DNA of 64,000 nt from Roseiarcus sp963832305 (GTDB lineage Bacteria; Pseudomonadota; Alphaproteobacteria; Rhizobiales; Beijerinckiaceae): NCBI GenBank assembly GCA_963832305.1, contig CAWHTU010000017.1:106437-170436 (forward strand). The letters run 5' to 3'. The position numbers and the translations under genes were made by a program. The notes beneath the pieces were generated by a model. It had not been told where the DNA came from and did no database searches. It was given only the letters and a program-made list of their open reading frames with translations. This document shows positions 1 through 9,218 of the stretch, piece after piece. How positions within the stretch are numbered: position 1 is the stretch's first letter; each line of letters begins with the position of its first letter.

Positions 1-2
1 AC

Positions 3-1565
3 GCGCTCGCCCGCGACAAGCGCGTTGCTCGTTTGAATACGCCTCGGGCCGGGCTCTGGATTCCGGCCGAGCGGCTGAACCAGTTCCGCGCCTTGTGGCC
101 CGAGGCGCGGCTCGAGCCCGAGATCGCGCCGCCCTCCGACCAGGCCACAACGGCATGGTCGCGCGATGAGGCGTTGATCGAAATCCTGCGCGGCAGGCTC
201 GAGGGCATCGGGCCCGTAACCCCAACAACCTTGACGGCGCCGCTTGGACTCGAGCCGGGCGCGGCGGCGACCGCGCTGGCCGCGCTGGAAAGCGAAGGAG
301 CGATTATCAGGGGCCGCTTCCTTCCCGCCGTCAACGACGAGCAATGGTGCGACCGCCGCCTGCTGGCGCGCGTCCACCACTACACCGTCCGGCGGTTGCG
401 GTCGGAAATCGATCCCGTCGCCGCCCGGGACTTCCTCCGCTTCCTGTTCGCCTGGCAGCACGTATCGGAGGAGACGCGGCTCGAGGGGCCTGACTCGCTG
501 CCCGCCGTTCTGAGCTCGCTCGAAGGATTCGAGGCGCCGGCCAAGGCTTGGGAGACCGAGATCCTGCCTGTTCGGCTCAAGGGGTACCAGGCTTCGTGGC
601 TCGACGCCCAATGTCTCGCCGGGCGGACGGCCTGGGCGCGATTGACCCCGCCCGCCGCGGCGAACGGCCGCGCGCGCCATGTGACGCCGGTCGGCGCGAC
701 GCCGATCGCCCTCGTCGAGCGTCGCCGAGCGCCCCAGTGGATCGCGCTCGCGCCGCCAGGCGGCGCGTCGCCGTTGAGCGGACGGGCCGAGGCGGTGTTC
801 GGCTGCCTCAAGGCGCGCGGCGCGATGTTCTTCGACGAACTGGCGGATTCCTCGCGTCTGCTTCGTCATGAGCTCGAGCAGGCGCTCGGCGAACTCGTCG
901 CGCTCGGCCTCGCGTCTTCCGACAGTTTCGGCGGCTTGCGGGCTTTGCTTGTGCCGTCGGGCCAGCGCAAGCCGCCCGCCGGCGCGAGGCGGCGCGGGCG
1001 GGTGCTCGCCTTCGACATCGAGAGCGGCGGCCGCTGGTCGATGATCAACCGCGCGCCAACTAGCGGCGGCGCCGAGTTTGGCGCCGAAGCGGTCGAGTAC
1101 GCGGCTCGCGTGCTCCTGAGGCGCTACGGCGTGGTCTTCTGGCGCTTGTTGGCGCAAGAGCCGGGATGGCTGCCGCCGTGGCGCGATCTGCTCAGGGTGT
1201 ATCGCCGGCTCGAGGCCCGCGGGGAGATCCGCGGCGGCCGCTTCGTCGCCGGTTTCTCCGGCGAGCAGTTCGCGCTGCCGGACGCGATCGGCCTCATGCG
1301 CGAGATTCGCCGGAAGCCCTCGTCCGGCCAGTGGGTGTCGCTCTCGGGAGCGGACCCGCTCAACCTGATCGGCATCCTGACCCCGGGCCAAAGGCTGTCG
1401 GCGCTGACCGCCAATCGGGTCGTCTACCGCGACGGCCTGCCGGTCGCCGCGCTGACCGGCGGCAAGGCCCAGTTCCTGACCGAGCTCGAGACCGCCGAGC
1501 AGTGGGAGGCCGAGAAGCGGCTTGTGCGATCATCCGCGCGCGGGATGCTGGCGGACCTCGTCTGA
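3..1565 (+). CDS. Lhr-type DEAD/DEAH helicase, C-terminal part (5' end outside window)
   Basis: This is the last ~520 residues of a large helicase-related protein; the frame is open to the left edge, so the true start lies upstream. The fragment has no Walker motifs. It matches my recollection of the C-terminal extension of Lhr (large helicase-related) ATPases: winged-helix-like segments near residues 40-130 and a long DEAD/H-associated C-terminal region with motifs such as LRGYQ-like LKGYQASW, VERRRAPQW and AFDIESGGRW. Lhr proteins are about 1,450-1,540 aa, so roughly the first 900-1,000 residues, including both RecA-like lobes, are missing here. The family unwinds DNA:RNA or DNA duplexes 3'-5' and is linked to DNA repair. 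It ends in TGA and nothing follows on the same strand. The C-terminal location is secure; the name is recalled, not searched. Confidence 0.75.
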   Translation, partial: ALARDKRVARLNTPRAGLWIPAERLNQFRALWPEARLEPEIAPPSDQATTAWSRDEALIEILRGRLEGIGPVTPTTLTAPLGLEPGAAATALAALESEGAIIRGRFLPAVNDEQWCDRRLLARVHHYTVRRLRSEIDPVAARDFLRFLFAWQHVSEETRLEGPDSLPAVLSSLEGFEAPAKAWETEILPVRLKGYQASWLDAQCLAGRTAWARLTPPAAANGRARHVTPVGATPIALVERRRAPQWIALAPPGGASPLSGRAEAVFGCLKARGAMFFDELADSSRLLRHELEQALGELVALGLASSDSFGGLRALLVPSGQRKPPAGARRRGRVLAFDIESGGRWSMINRAPTSGGAEFGAEAVEYAARVLLRRYGVVFWRLLAQEPGWLPPWRDLLRVYRRLEARGEIRGGRFVAGFSGEQFALPDAIGLMREIRRKPSSGQWVSLSGADPLNLIGILTPGQRLSALTANRVVYRDGLPVAALTGGKAQFLTELETAEQWEAEKRLVRSSARGMLADLV

Positions 1566-1927
1566 GCGCTGGTCTTTGGCGTTGCCCGGTCGGGCCATTT
1601 GGGTTTTCTTGGACGCCAGCCCTACGGGCCGAAGACCCCCGCTCCGGGGAGTTGGATTGTCTTGGACTTCCTTGGATTCTCTCGTCCGAATCCGGACTTT
1701 TCAGTGGGTTGCGCGGCATTTACGCGGAGAACGATTTTCTCGGCGCTTTCCGCGTCGCGCGAGGGGCGCCGGCGCGGCGGCGCGCGGTCCTGGCGTAAGA
1801 CAAGGGCGGGATTGTTCATGGCGGCAGCTTAACCTGCGTTCTGTTTTTCCGCAAGAGAATGTCGCGCGAGCGGTTCCCCTTCGAGTCGCTTGGTTGGACA
1901 AAGACTACCCGAGAGAATTTGAACACA
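1566..1927. other. Intergenic stretch between the helicase and the polysaccharide cluster
   Basis: Convergent gap between the plus-strand helicase and the minus-strand fucosyltransferase-like gene. Open frames here are short and unlike any protein I recognise. It may hold terminators for both sides; one weak candidate hairpin is listed separately. Confidence 0.4.
1684..1701 (+). terminator. Weak candidate Rho-independent terminator
   Basis: A 5-bp stem (GTCCG / CGGAC) with a 4-base loop is followed directly by TTTT, about 120 bases after the helicase stop. The stem is short, so this is only a candidate. Confidence 0.25.
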
Positions 1928-2948
1928 TCAGCACCAACTCGCGGTAGTCAGCCTCCGTACATAATCGCGCGTTAGAATACTCAACGGCGTGCTTTTAATA
2001 TTGATATTGACCGATCTTAATTCTGGTCTCGCAAGCATAACCGTCCGGGCGACCCCAGATCCATTGTGAATAAGGTAGTCACTCTTGCATAGCAGTAAGA
2101 AGTCTCCAACCACCTCTTCTCCATTTTTTGCCGCGACGTCAGAGTTAGCCGTAACGTACGCGGGCATTGTCCATCCCTTTGAGTCGACAACTTCAATCGC
2201 GCCGTCTTGTTTTCGACGAATAAAATCGCTCGAATAGACAAGATCACCGTATCTTGACTTAAAAAAATCTACAACTAAGTCTTCATCCGTCGCCAGGAAT
2301 ACCCTGCAATTTTTGTTTTTGCCCAATATACGGTCGATTTCTTGTACGTAATTCGACAATACCAAGGAACCTACGCGGACGCCCGCTCGGTCATTGAGAG
2401 CATCTGTTCCTCGCGCATGGACCCCGATGACGAATCGCCCTTCAAGCTCTCTGCGAAACGTTTCGTCGGCCTGAGCCCGGATATATTCGCGCGGCCTCAC
2501 GAATTCTCTGATGACTGGGGCTGCCCTACGTCGGCTGCGGCCGGACGGATCGAGGCGGCCATACGCGATCTTGAGGGTCTGTTTCCTCAGATCGGGATGG
2601 TCGCCAAAATTTGAGCTGGCGATCGATCCAGAGGCAAGCATGCGCCAGCGCTCGACGAACTCGAGCGGACGTTCGGTAATCTCCTGCTTGAAGGATGGAG
2701 GAATCATCGTCCGTCCCGTGACCTGGAATCAACGGCTCAAAATAGTATTCCCATGCGGTATCCCGGCCGGCGTATCCCTCCGGTCGCCAATAAACACAAC
2801 CGGCTCCGAAATGGACAATAGGAACACGACGCTCAGCCAATGCCCACGGAATGTGGGAAACAACCTGCTGTACCAGCGAGAAAAGCCCGACCCATCGTTC
2901 GCAAATTATATGTAGTCGCGCAACGTCCATGCTCGGATTTGCACTCAT
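1928..2948 (-). CDS. Fucosyltransferase-like glycosyltransferase (frameshifted)
   Basis: Probable fucosyltransferase-superfamily enzyme (GT23/NodZ-like or O-fucosyltransferase-like) that would add a sugar to a surface glycan. The C-terminal ~250 residues carry the basic donor-site motif VIGVHARGTD (compare HxRRTD in the family), then FLATDED and a late motif DYLIHNGSGVARTVMLARPE. The first ~80 residues lie in another frame and hold HIICERWVGLFSLVQQV and VYWRPEGYAGRDTAWEYYFEP; the two halves join near 2700-2730, so one indel breaks the gene. Start chosen at ATG 2948 (an alternative ATG is at 2930); no strong ribosome site is visible. It is the last gene of the minus-strand polysaccharide operon and is less GC-rich than its surroundings. 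Family assignment is moderate; acceptor and donor are unknown. Confidence 0.55.
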
Positions 2949-3136
2949 GGACTGGCTAGGCAGTTGGGTGTCCGAGAATTTATGCGGTCGGTCCGCTCCC
3001 CCGTTCTGGACAGGCAGATCGGGATATTTGCCAGAAGAGTTCACCTATGGTCCTTTTTTCTGCGCCAGCGTGCACTGAACTATAGCAAATCTCTGACTGC
3101 TCGCCAAAAGTGTAAGACTTAGCCAAAATTTTTGTC

Positions 3137-4126
3137 TCACCCTCCCTGAGGAGGCGCTCGGTGGCCATAGAGTGATATGTCGGGCACGCCGTCCCTTCTG
3201 ATGAGCCCGCTGTTGAGATTGCCGATCGTTTTCCGGACTGAGGCGATCTTGCTGGCGTATGTCCTGTACACGTAGTCACGGTTTTTCAGATAGTTGGCCG
3301 ATCTGCGACTCGCTGGAGTAAATCATCGTCCCTTGTCCGCCCACGTTCCTCTCGAACGGGGCTGAACTGTAGACGCCGACCTGGTAGCCCGGCCAGCCAG
3401 GCCCTCAGGCAGAAATCATAGTCAAGCCAAATTCCGGCTTCGCCGACGCCGCTGAAGCGCAGGTCAAACTGACCGAGTTCCTGGAAGACGCTGCGACGGA
3501 AGAAGATTGGACCGATGCCGACCAACTCTACGAACATGAACGGTTTGTCGATGGTGTCATCGGAGAACGGGATGTCGCGGGAACGGCTTGCCCGGGAAAG
3601 GCGGCGCGCCGAAATGCGCCAGGACGGGGTATCGCGGGTCGTCAAAATCAACCGCCCATCCATGCCAGGGTCCGACCACCGCCAATCGGGGATATTTCCG
3701 GAAGAGCGTCAGTGCATCCGAAGCCCAGGACGGATCCTCCGGCGGGATGTCGTCATCCTGCATCGCGCATATGAACTCGCCGGCTGCCAAATTCGCCGCC
3801 CGATTATAGGTGCGTATCTCGTGCAGATCGTTTGTCTGGATCAGGAAATCATTGGGACGGGTCAAATACTTACGCCATTCGACCTCTGATCCGTCCACGG
3901 AGCCGTCCTCGCACACGATGATCTCGTCGGCGCAGGTGGCCCGAACCCGCCCCATGATCGAGGGAATGTTCTTTCGATGATTAAACGATTGAATCAAAAT
4001 CGATAAGGACGGCGTATCGGTGTATCGGTAGGGAAGCTTCGATCGCTCGAGCTTGCGTTTCTTCACGCGAACGACCAGACGCTTTTCGCGACTCAATAAA
4101 TTGAGGACATGAGGCTTTACATTCAT
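3137..4126 (-). CDS. Family 2 glycosyltransferase (frameshifted)
   Basis: GT-A fold, family 2 glycosyltransferase that would transfer a nucleotide-activated sugar in surface polysaccharide synthesis. The N-terminal part reads PSLSILIQSFNHRK, EIIVCEDGSVDGS and the metal-binding region ICAMQDDDIPPEDP, typical of GT2. A frame change near 3590 leads to the acceptor region VGIGPIFFRRSVFQELG and GIWLDYDFCLRAWLAG (the ED/DxD-like second half). A further frame change near 3300-3390 leads to the end, YLKNRDYVYRTYASK, stopping at 3137. It starts at ATG 4126, only 4 bases after the stop of the preceding fusion gene, so both are co-transcribed. With two indels repaired it would be about 330 aa. Confidence 0.65.
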
Positions 4127-4130
4127 GAAC

Positions 4131-6143
4131 TCAGTATCCGTTCAGCCTTCTGACTGCTCGCTGCGTGTGCGTTATCGAGCTCGCAGCCCGCCTGACCCAG
4201 CTACGACATTGCCGCTGGCGTTCATAGAATCCTTCCGGGGAGGCCTGCGGCCCTTGGAAGGTCAAAGCTGGCCGCAACAGCCCCTTGTATTCTCCGATCT
4301 TGGCGCGAAGCCTCCCTCGACGGCGATGCGACCAGAAAGAAAGCGCGCGTTGCACGCGCAGCATGATGATCCTTCGTTTCACGTGCCGTCGCATGGGCCG
4401 TCTGAGACGCGACTTGATTTTCACTGCCTCGTCGCGCTCAATCTCCGCCGCCCGCAGCCGGTTCGCGACGTCGTCACGTTCACTCTCCACCGCCCGCAAA
4501 CGGTTCGCGACGTCGTCACGCTCGCTCTCAACCGACCCCAGCCGGTAGCTTGCTTCCACAAGCTCAATGATCCGCGAACTCTCCCCTTTCGGCAGTATGA
4601 TCGATGTGTTCTCAAGCTTGCTTCGAATCGATTGGTAGTTTCTTGCCCATTCCTTTTCAGAATGGATCGATCTGGAGCTTTCGTCATGTGTCCACCAGCG
4701 ATAAACGCCCGTGATTTCGGGCGAGTCGGCGACGCCGCACAGGGCTGCCGCCTGAAGCAGAAAATCCCAATCCTCACAGGTCGAGAGGCGTTCGTCGAAT
4801 CGCAATCCCAAATCGTGATAGGCTTCGCGCGGAAACGCCAGACAGATCGGCGGGCTGAAGATTAACGAGGAAGTGTTCGAGAAAGTCGATAACTGGAGGG
4901 AAACGGCCTCGCCAGCTCTCCGGTTGCCCGCAGCCCACGTTTTCCCGAGATCTCGACATTGACCGAGTCCTGCCGCACGCATGCGGTTCTCAACACGCGA
5001 CCGCGATGGCTTCGGGCGAGATTGCTGAACTCGGCCACCCAATGGCCCATCGGAATGTCGTCGTCATCCAGTATCGCGATGTATTCGCCGCGAGCATGCT
5101 GGAAGCCGACATTCAGCGGACGCGTCCGATCGCCCTCTTCGACATGCAGAAGTGTAATCTTGCCGCGCAGGCTCTCGGTCATGTCGTCGATGACCGCCGC
5201 ACGGCGACGAGGCTCGGCGCGGATCCAGCTTGTGCGCAACGATCAGGGCCTCGAAGTCATCGTTGCTCTGTCCGCTCAGGCAGACAAGAGTCTCGACGAG
5301 GGTATGCAGGCGGCGACCTTGCGTCCTGATCACCGCGGTGAGAAACGGCCGCTCGAGCGCCGCGTCGTCCCCTGGGCGAACGGCCGTGCCTTTGGGGCCG
5401 GGCGCGCAGAGCCAGACGAACTGCCGAACGATCGCGGCTGGATTGGCGCGCCTCGCGCTGTCAACCAGCAGGCCGGCCAACGACAATCCCGGTCTGAGGA
5501 GCGGGTGCTGAAACTGGTCGCTTTCCGCCACCACGTCGTCGCGGTCGACTGACATGGAGGCCGGCGTCGCCCAGCAAGCGCGTCAGGCGCTCATGGTCGA
5601 TTGGCCGCGTCATGCTCTCCTTCGGCCCAGGCTCTGCGTTGCGATCCATCCGCCCGAAGACAAGCTCTGCGCCGGCATCGAGATTGGCATGGTTTGATGC
5701 GCTGATCGCCACGAAGGCGCGCTTCGCGTGCGCAAGATCGGCAAGGGCCTCGAGGATCGCCTCGATATTGGCTAGGCGCTCGATCTGGTCGAGCAGCGTG
5801 ATCGAGGCGACGTTTCGGCCGCCGACGATCTCATCCAGTCGTTCGGCAAATGGCTCGTTCGGGCCGATATGATGGAACTCGTACCCGTCCTCAGCGACGG
5901 GCGACTGATCGGTCCGCGTGCAAGCCGACGCCGACATAGACGCCTCCGATCGCCTCGCCGCATTGCGTCGGCATGCGCCTGAGATGGAGCTCCGATATCG
6001 AGGCTGCAGGTCGTCGGGGCTGCACGCCGCCTGCCGTCTTTTGAGCAGCCCGAGAACCCGGCGCAGGACTTCGGTCTTCGGGTCCTGAATGCTCTCCGCC
6101 CGTTGAGGAACGGTGGCTCATAGCGGGTATCTGTGGCGGGCAT
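4131..6143 (-). CDS. Methyltransferase-glycosyltransferase (GT2) fusion protein (frameshifted)
   Basis: A ~670-residue two-domain protein recovered by joining several frames. It probably starts at ATG 6143 (MPATDTRYEPPFLNG), overlapping the end of the upstream GT2. The N-terminal domain is a class I SAM methyltransferase: SLDIGA motif I, then ITLLDQIERLANIEAILEAL and FVAISASNHANL, and a late TRPIDHERLTRLLGDAG. The middle is a GT2 domain: PFLTAVIRTQGRR, DDFEALIVAHKLDP, RPLNVGFQHARGEYIAILDD with a DDDD metal site, and DERLSTCEDWDFLLQAAALC. The C-terminus is charged and coiled-coil-like, with an in-frame 14-residue repeat (ERDDVANRLRA). At least five frame changes lie between 4900 and 6100. Methyltransferase-GT2 fusions of this layout are familiar in rhizobial surface-polysaccharide loci. 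Confidence 0.6.
4441..4549 (-). repeat. In-frame 42-bp tandem repeat coding for coiled coil
   Basis: Two near-identical 42-bp units (4441-4482 and 4483-4524) and a partial third (4525-4549). On the coding strand each encodes 14 residues of the type ESERDDVANRLRAV, two heptads, lengthening the coiled coil of the fusion glycosyltransferase without changing frame. Confidence 0.85.
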
Positions 6144-7058
6144 ATTCCGTGCCGACGAAAAGACCGACGCTGTGAGCGTCGTCCAGCTGGATCGGAAGGC
6201 CGCCCTCCTCTCTTCTTTTTCGTGAACACGCGGGCGGCTCGCACCATGTCTTCGTCGCCGCTTGACGAAAAATAGCCGATCAACTCGCTCGGTGATATCC
6301 GAACGAGACCACTTGTAGCTCAGAAAGAGCGCCGCCTCGGCCGAATAATAGCGCTCAGCAGCCGATGGCAGCCATCTGCCTTCTTGGGTCAGCCTCTTGT
6401 CATGAAAGGCCACCGCGGCAGGTTGGAAGATGACCTTCAGGCCGTTCAGCCGCACCCGCCAGGAGAAGTCCACGTCATCGCAGTAAAGAAAAAAGCTCTC
6501 GGCGTCGAAACCGTTGAGCTCCCTGAAGAGAGCAGCCGGGATCATCGTGCAGGCCGTTGTCGCCCACCCCGTCTCCCCCGTCTGAGGGTCGTAGTCCTTC
6601 GGGTGCTCGATCGGCAGCTGCTTGGCCTCCACCATGCCCACCCCGGGCGTTTCGAGCTCGGTCAGCATGATTTCAATCAGGCGGGGCGCTACGATGACGT
6701 CCGGATTCTGGATCAGGAAAATATCGGCGCCGTTCGACTTCGACAATTCGTTGTGACCTCTCGCCGAGCCGAGGTTTCCGCCGAAGAATGTGTATTCGAT
6801 GTTGACCGAAGGATAGCGTCGGCGGAGGGATTCGAGCGCCTGCGCGCTGAGACAAGGACGAAGCGAGCTGTCCCCATAATGGATCGTGACGGCGGGGCAG
6901 ATCTTCGCGGCGAGTTCGGCGGAACGGGCGAGCGCGGCGACCGCGCGTTCGATCGCCCGGGGTTCGCTATTGTACAGGACCGACTGAACGCCAATTGTGC
7001 ATCGCTTTCCGCCAAAGACCCTGAAGCTCTCCGGAATTCCATTCGTCGTTCTCGGCAT
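6118..7058 (-). CDS. Rhamnosyltransferase-like family 2 glycosyltransferase (frameshifted near its end)
   Basis: GT2 enzyme of the rhamnosyltransferase (RfbF/WbbL) type. Visible signatures are IGVQSVLYNSEP at the N-terminus, FFGGNLGSARGHNE, FLIQNPDVIVAP, the acceptor loop GWATTACTMIPAALFRELNG and the catalytic FLYCDDVDFSWRVRLNG. The frame is intact for ~255 residues, then changes near 6280 and again near 6205. The repaired C-terminus reads through IGYFSSSGDEDMVRAARVF and GLFVGTEYARHRYP to a TGA at 6118, inside the start of the next gene. Repaired length is ~313 aa, usual for the family. It lies 7 bases downstream of the SDR gene, so it is in the same operon. Confidence 0.7.
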
Positions 7059-7065
7059 AGCGCCC

Positions 7066-8109
7066 CTATAGCAGCTGAGTCTCGATCCAGTCCGCCAGCT
7101 TGTGAATGCCGGTGGCCAGATCGTGCCGCGCGGACCAGTTGAGCACTTCGGCGGTCGCCGTCACGTCGCAGACCGCATGGCGAACATCGCCGAAGCGGTA
7201 TTTGCCGCAGACAAAAGGCGGCGGCGCGCCGTAGTAGCGCGCTATGATCCCGGCAAGCTCAGACATTGGCGTCGCCGCTCCGGCGCCGATGTCCAGCGTT
7301 CGCCCCGTCGCGCCGGGATGATCCAGCGCCGCGAGGATGGCGTCGGCGACGTCGTCGATCAGGATGAAATCGCGCAGCATCTCGCCATCCTCATAGAGGG
7401 GGATGGCCTCGCCGCGGCGGGCAATCTGGCAGAACAGCGTAACGATGCCCGTATAGGAGTTGGCGAGAGCCTGGCCGGGGCCGTAGACGTTCTGGAGCCG
7501 CAGCGTTTTGACCTTTGCTCCGAAGGCGGACGCCCAGGCCGAAAGGATGTGCTCCTGAGCCAGCTTGGTGGCGCCGTAGACGCTGACGGGATGCGGTTCG
7601 GTTGTCGCGGCTGCTGTCGGGGTTACCTCAAGTCCAGGAAAATCCCAGATCCCGGCGGCGAGCTGCTCTCGGCTTCTCTGACCGGGATAGGTCGGCGGAC
7701 CTCCCCCGACCGGCCGCCAGGGGCCCTCGCCGTAGACGGCCCGGCTGCCCGTGAGCAGAAACTGATCGGGAATGCGCCCCGAGCGCGCCAGGGCGTCGAG
7801 CATCGTGGTCGTCCCCATCACATTCGCATAGCCGTGACGGGCGCTCTCGGTCAGCGACTGGCCGGTGCCGGTTTCGGCCGCCAGATGAACGATGATGTCA
7901 GGGCTTAGGTCTTCCAAAAGGCCGCGCCAGATCGCTGGATCGGCGATATCGCCTATGACCAGCCTGACATTTGGGTCAAGGGCGTCCGGACGTCGTCGCT
8001 CGGCATGGATCTGCGGATGCAACACATCGACGGCGATCACCTGGCCGTATCTCTCCGCCAAGCCGGAGGAAATGGCGCAGCCGACAAATCCCGCGCCGCC
8101 CGTCACCAC
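7066..8109 (-). CDS. NAD-dependent epimerase/dehydratase (extended SDR)
   Basis: Extended short-chain dehydrogenase acting on a nucleotide sugar. It opens with the Rossmann motif VTGGAGFVG, followed by DIIVHLAAETGTGQS, the catalytic serine/tyrosine region with YGATKLAQE (YxxxK), and LRLQNVYGPGQ. The C-terminal substrate domain has RDFILIDDVADAILAAL and ends ADWIETQLL. At 347 aa it matches dTDP-glucose 4,6-dehydratase/UDP-glucose epimerase relatives; the sugar cannot be told from sequence. The visible start is GTG at 8109, directly at the glycine motif, which is unusually tight; an ATG at 8137 would add ~10 residues (MKNARTGNLC) if one base were extra. It sits upstream of the GT2 genes and likely supplies their donor. 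Confidence 0.8.
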   Translation of the reverse strand: MVTGGAGFVGCAISSGLAERYGQVIAVDVLHPQIHAERRRPDALDPNVRLVIGDIADPAIWRGLLEDLSPDIIVHLAAETGTGQSLTESARHGYANVMGTTTMLDALARSGRIPDQFLLTGSRAVYGEGPWRPVGGGPPTYPGQRSREQLAAGIWDFPGLEVTPTAAATTEPHPVSVYGATKLAQEHILSAWASAFGAKVKTLRLQNVYGPGQALANSYTGIVTLFCQIARRGEAIPLYEDGEMLRDFILIDDVADAILAALDHPGATGRTLDIGAGAATPMSELAGIIARYYGAPPPFVCGKYRFGDVRHAVCDVTATAEVLNWSARHDLATGIHKLADWIETQLL

Positions 8110-8275
8110 ACAGGTTGCCGGTCCTGGCGTTCTTCATCAAATGCCGTCAGTGCGCGGTATGGGCGCCCGCCGCCGGCCCGGCAAGATTTCTGCGGTTGCG
8201 GCGGGGATAAGGTGTGGCATGGGATTTCGGAGATGCACCCGACGAGCCTTGCGTCTTTTCGGTTCGCGCCGCGGA

Positions 8276-9208
8276 CTATTGCCTTCGGGGGTTCCGGTCC
8301 CGCCCGGCGCCCCGCAAGTCGACTATCCACGAGCGTACTGCGCCGGAGACGCCGGTCAGCGTCCTTTTCTTCGCTACGTTCTCCGCAGCCAAAATCCGTC
8401 GACTCAATAGCGCAAGTTCGCGCTCAGCCTCGGCGACCGCCGCCGGGTCTTCGGTCCCAGCCTCCTTGATCCTGTCACGAAGTTTGACGATTCCGTCAAG
8501 CAAGGCCGATTGATTCCTTTCGGCGGGCGTCAGTTGCTTTAAGAATTCCTCCAACTGAGCAGTTGCAACCTCGCCAGAATATTCAGTACTGCGTGGATGT
8601 TTGACTAGTATACTTCGATCAACGACCGAAATCATGCCCACACTATAGGTATAGTAATTAAACATGAAGTCGGCGCCCCATCCGTAAATATTCCTCTTGA
8701 AGTCTGCTTTTCGCATTCTGTCGACGATTTCACGTGTCAGCGCGAAAACGACAGCGTCAGTTTGTGCGACGATGCTAAGCTCCGAGTTTGGCATCTTGTC
8801 GATCTCGGTTCTATCCAAACTCCAATCAGCGAAGTCGACACGGGGCGCCCAGACGCCGATATCGGGATTCTGCTCGACAGCCCGTCGGCAATGTTCCGGA
8901 AGCTCCGACCAATTCTTCGAGTTGCAATCCGCATGTATAAGCAACAAAATGTCAGCGTCACAGGAATCGACGCACGCCTGGAATTTATCACCAAAAAATA
9001 AATCGTTCGGTCTTCTTATGCCCGGGCAAGAAAACTTCACCGGCGCAGTCCTGTCCGGATCTGAATAAATCACCGTGACCGAGTCAGACGCCCGGCAAAC
9101 TTCACTGACTATTTTCTCGGCGTTGTCGTGCTTTCCCGACCAGGATATTACAAAGGTATGAATCGACTTCTTGAAAACTCGATGTTGTGCGCTGCTGTGC
9201 TTCAACAT
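8276..9208 (-). CDS. Glycosyltransferase-like protein with C-terminal coiled coil
   Basis: A ~310-residue protein that looks like a GT-A fold glycosyltransferase: an N-terminal beta-strand HTFVISWSGKHDNAEKI, then DADILLLIHADC in the place of the metal-binding DxD, VWAPRVDFADWSLDRTEID, and IYGWGADFMFNYYTYSVG like the GWG(A/E)D motif of the acceptor domain. The last ~70 residues are charged and helical. Start chosen at ATG 9208, just after the stop of the upstream epimerase at 9219; in-frame ATGs at 9244 and 9295 would overlap that gene. GC content is visibly lower than in the core genes, consistent with an acquired surface-polysaccharide locus. Family membership is likely; the substrate is unknown. 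Confidence 0.6.
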   Translation of the reverse strand: MLKHSSAQHRVFKKSIHTFVISWSGKHDNAEKIVSEVCRASDSVTVIYSDPDRTAPVKFSCPGIRRPNDLFFGDKFQACVDSCDADILLLIHADCNSKNWSELPEHCRRAVEQNPDIGVWAPRVDFADWSLDRTEIDKMPNSELSIVAQTDAVVFALTREIVDRMRKADFKRNIYGWGADFMFNYYTYSVGMISVVDRSILVKHPRSTEYSGEVATAQLEEFLKQLTPAERNQSALLDGIVKLRDRIKEAGTEDPAAVAEAERELALLSRRILAAENVAKKRTLTGVSGAVRSWIVDLRGAGRDRNPRRQ

Positions 9209-9218
9209 TGAGCTCTGA

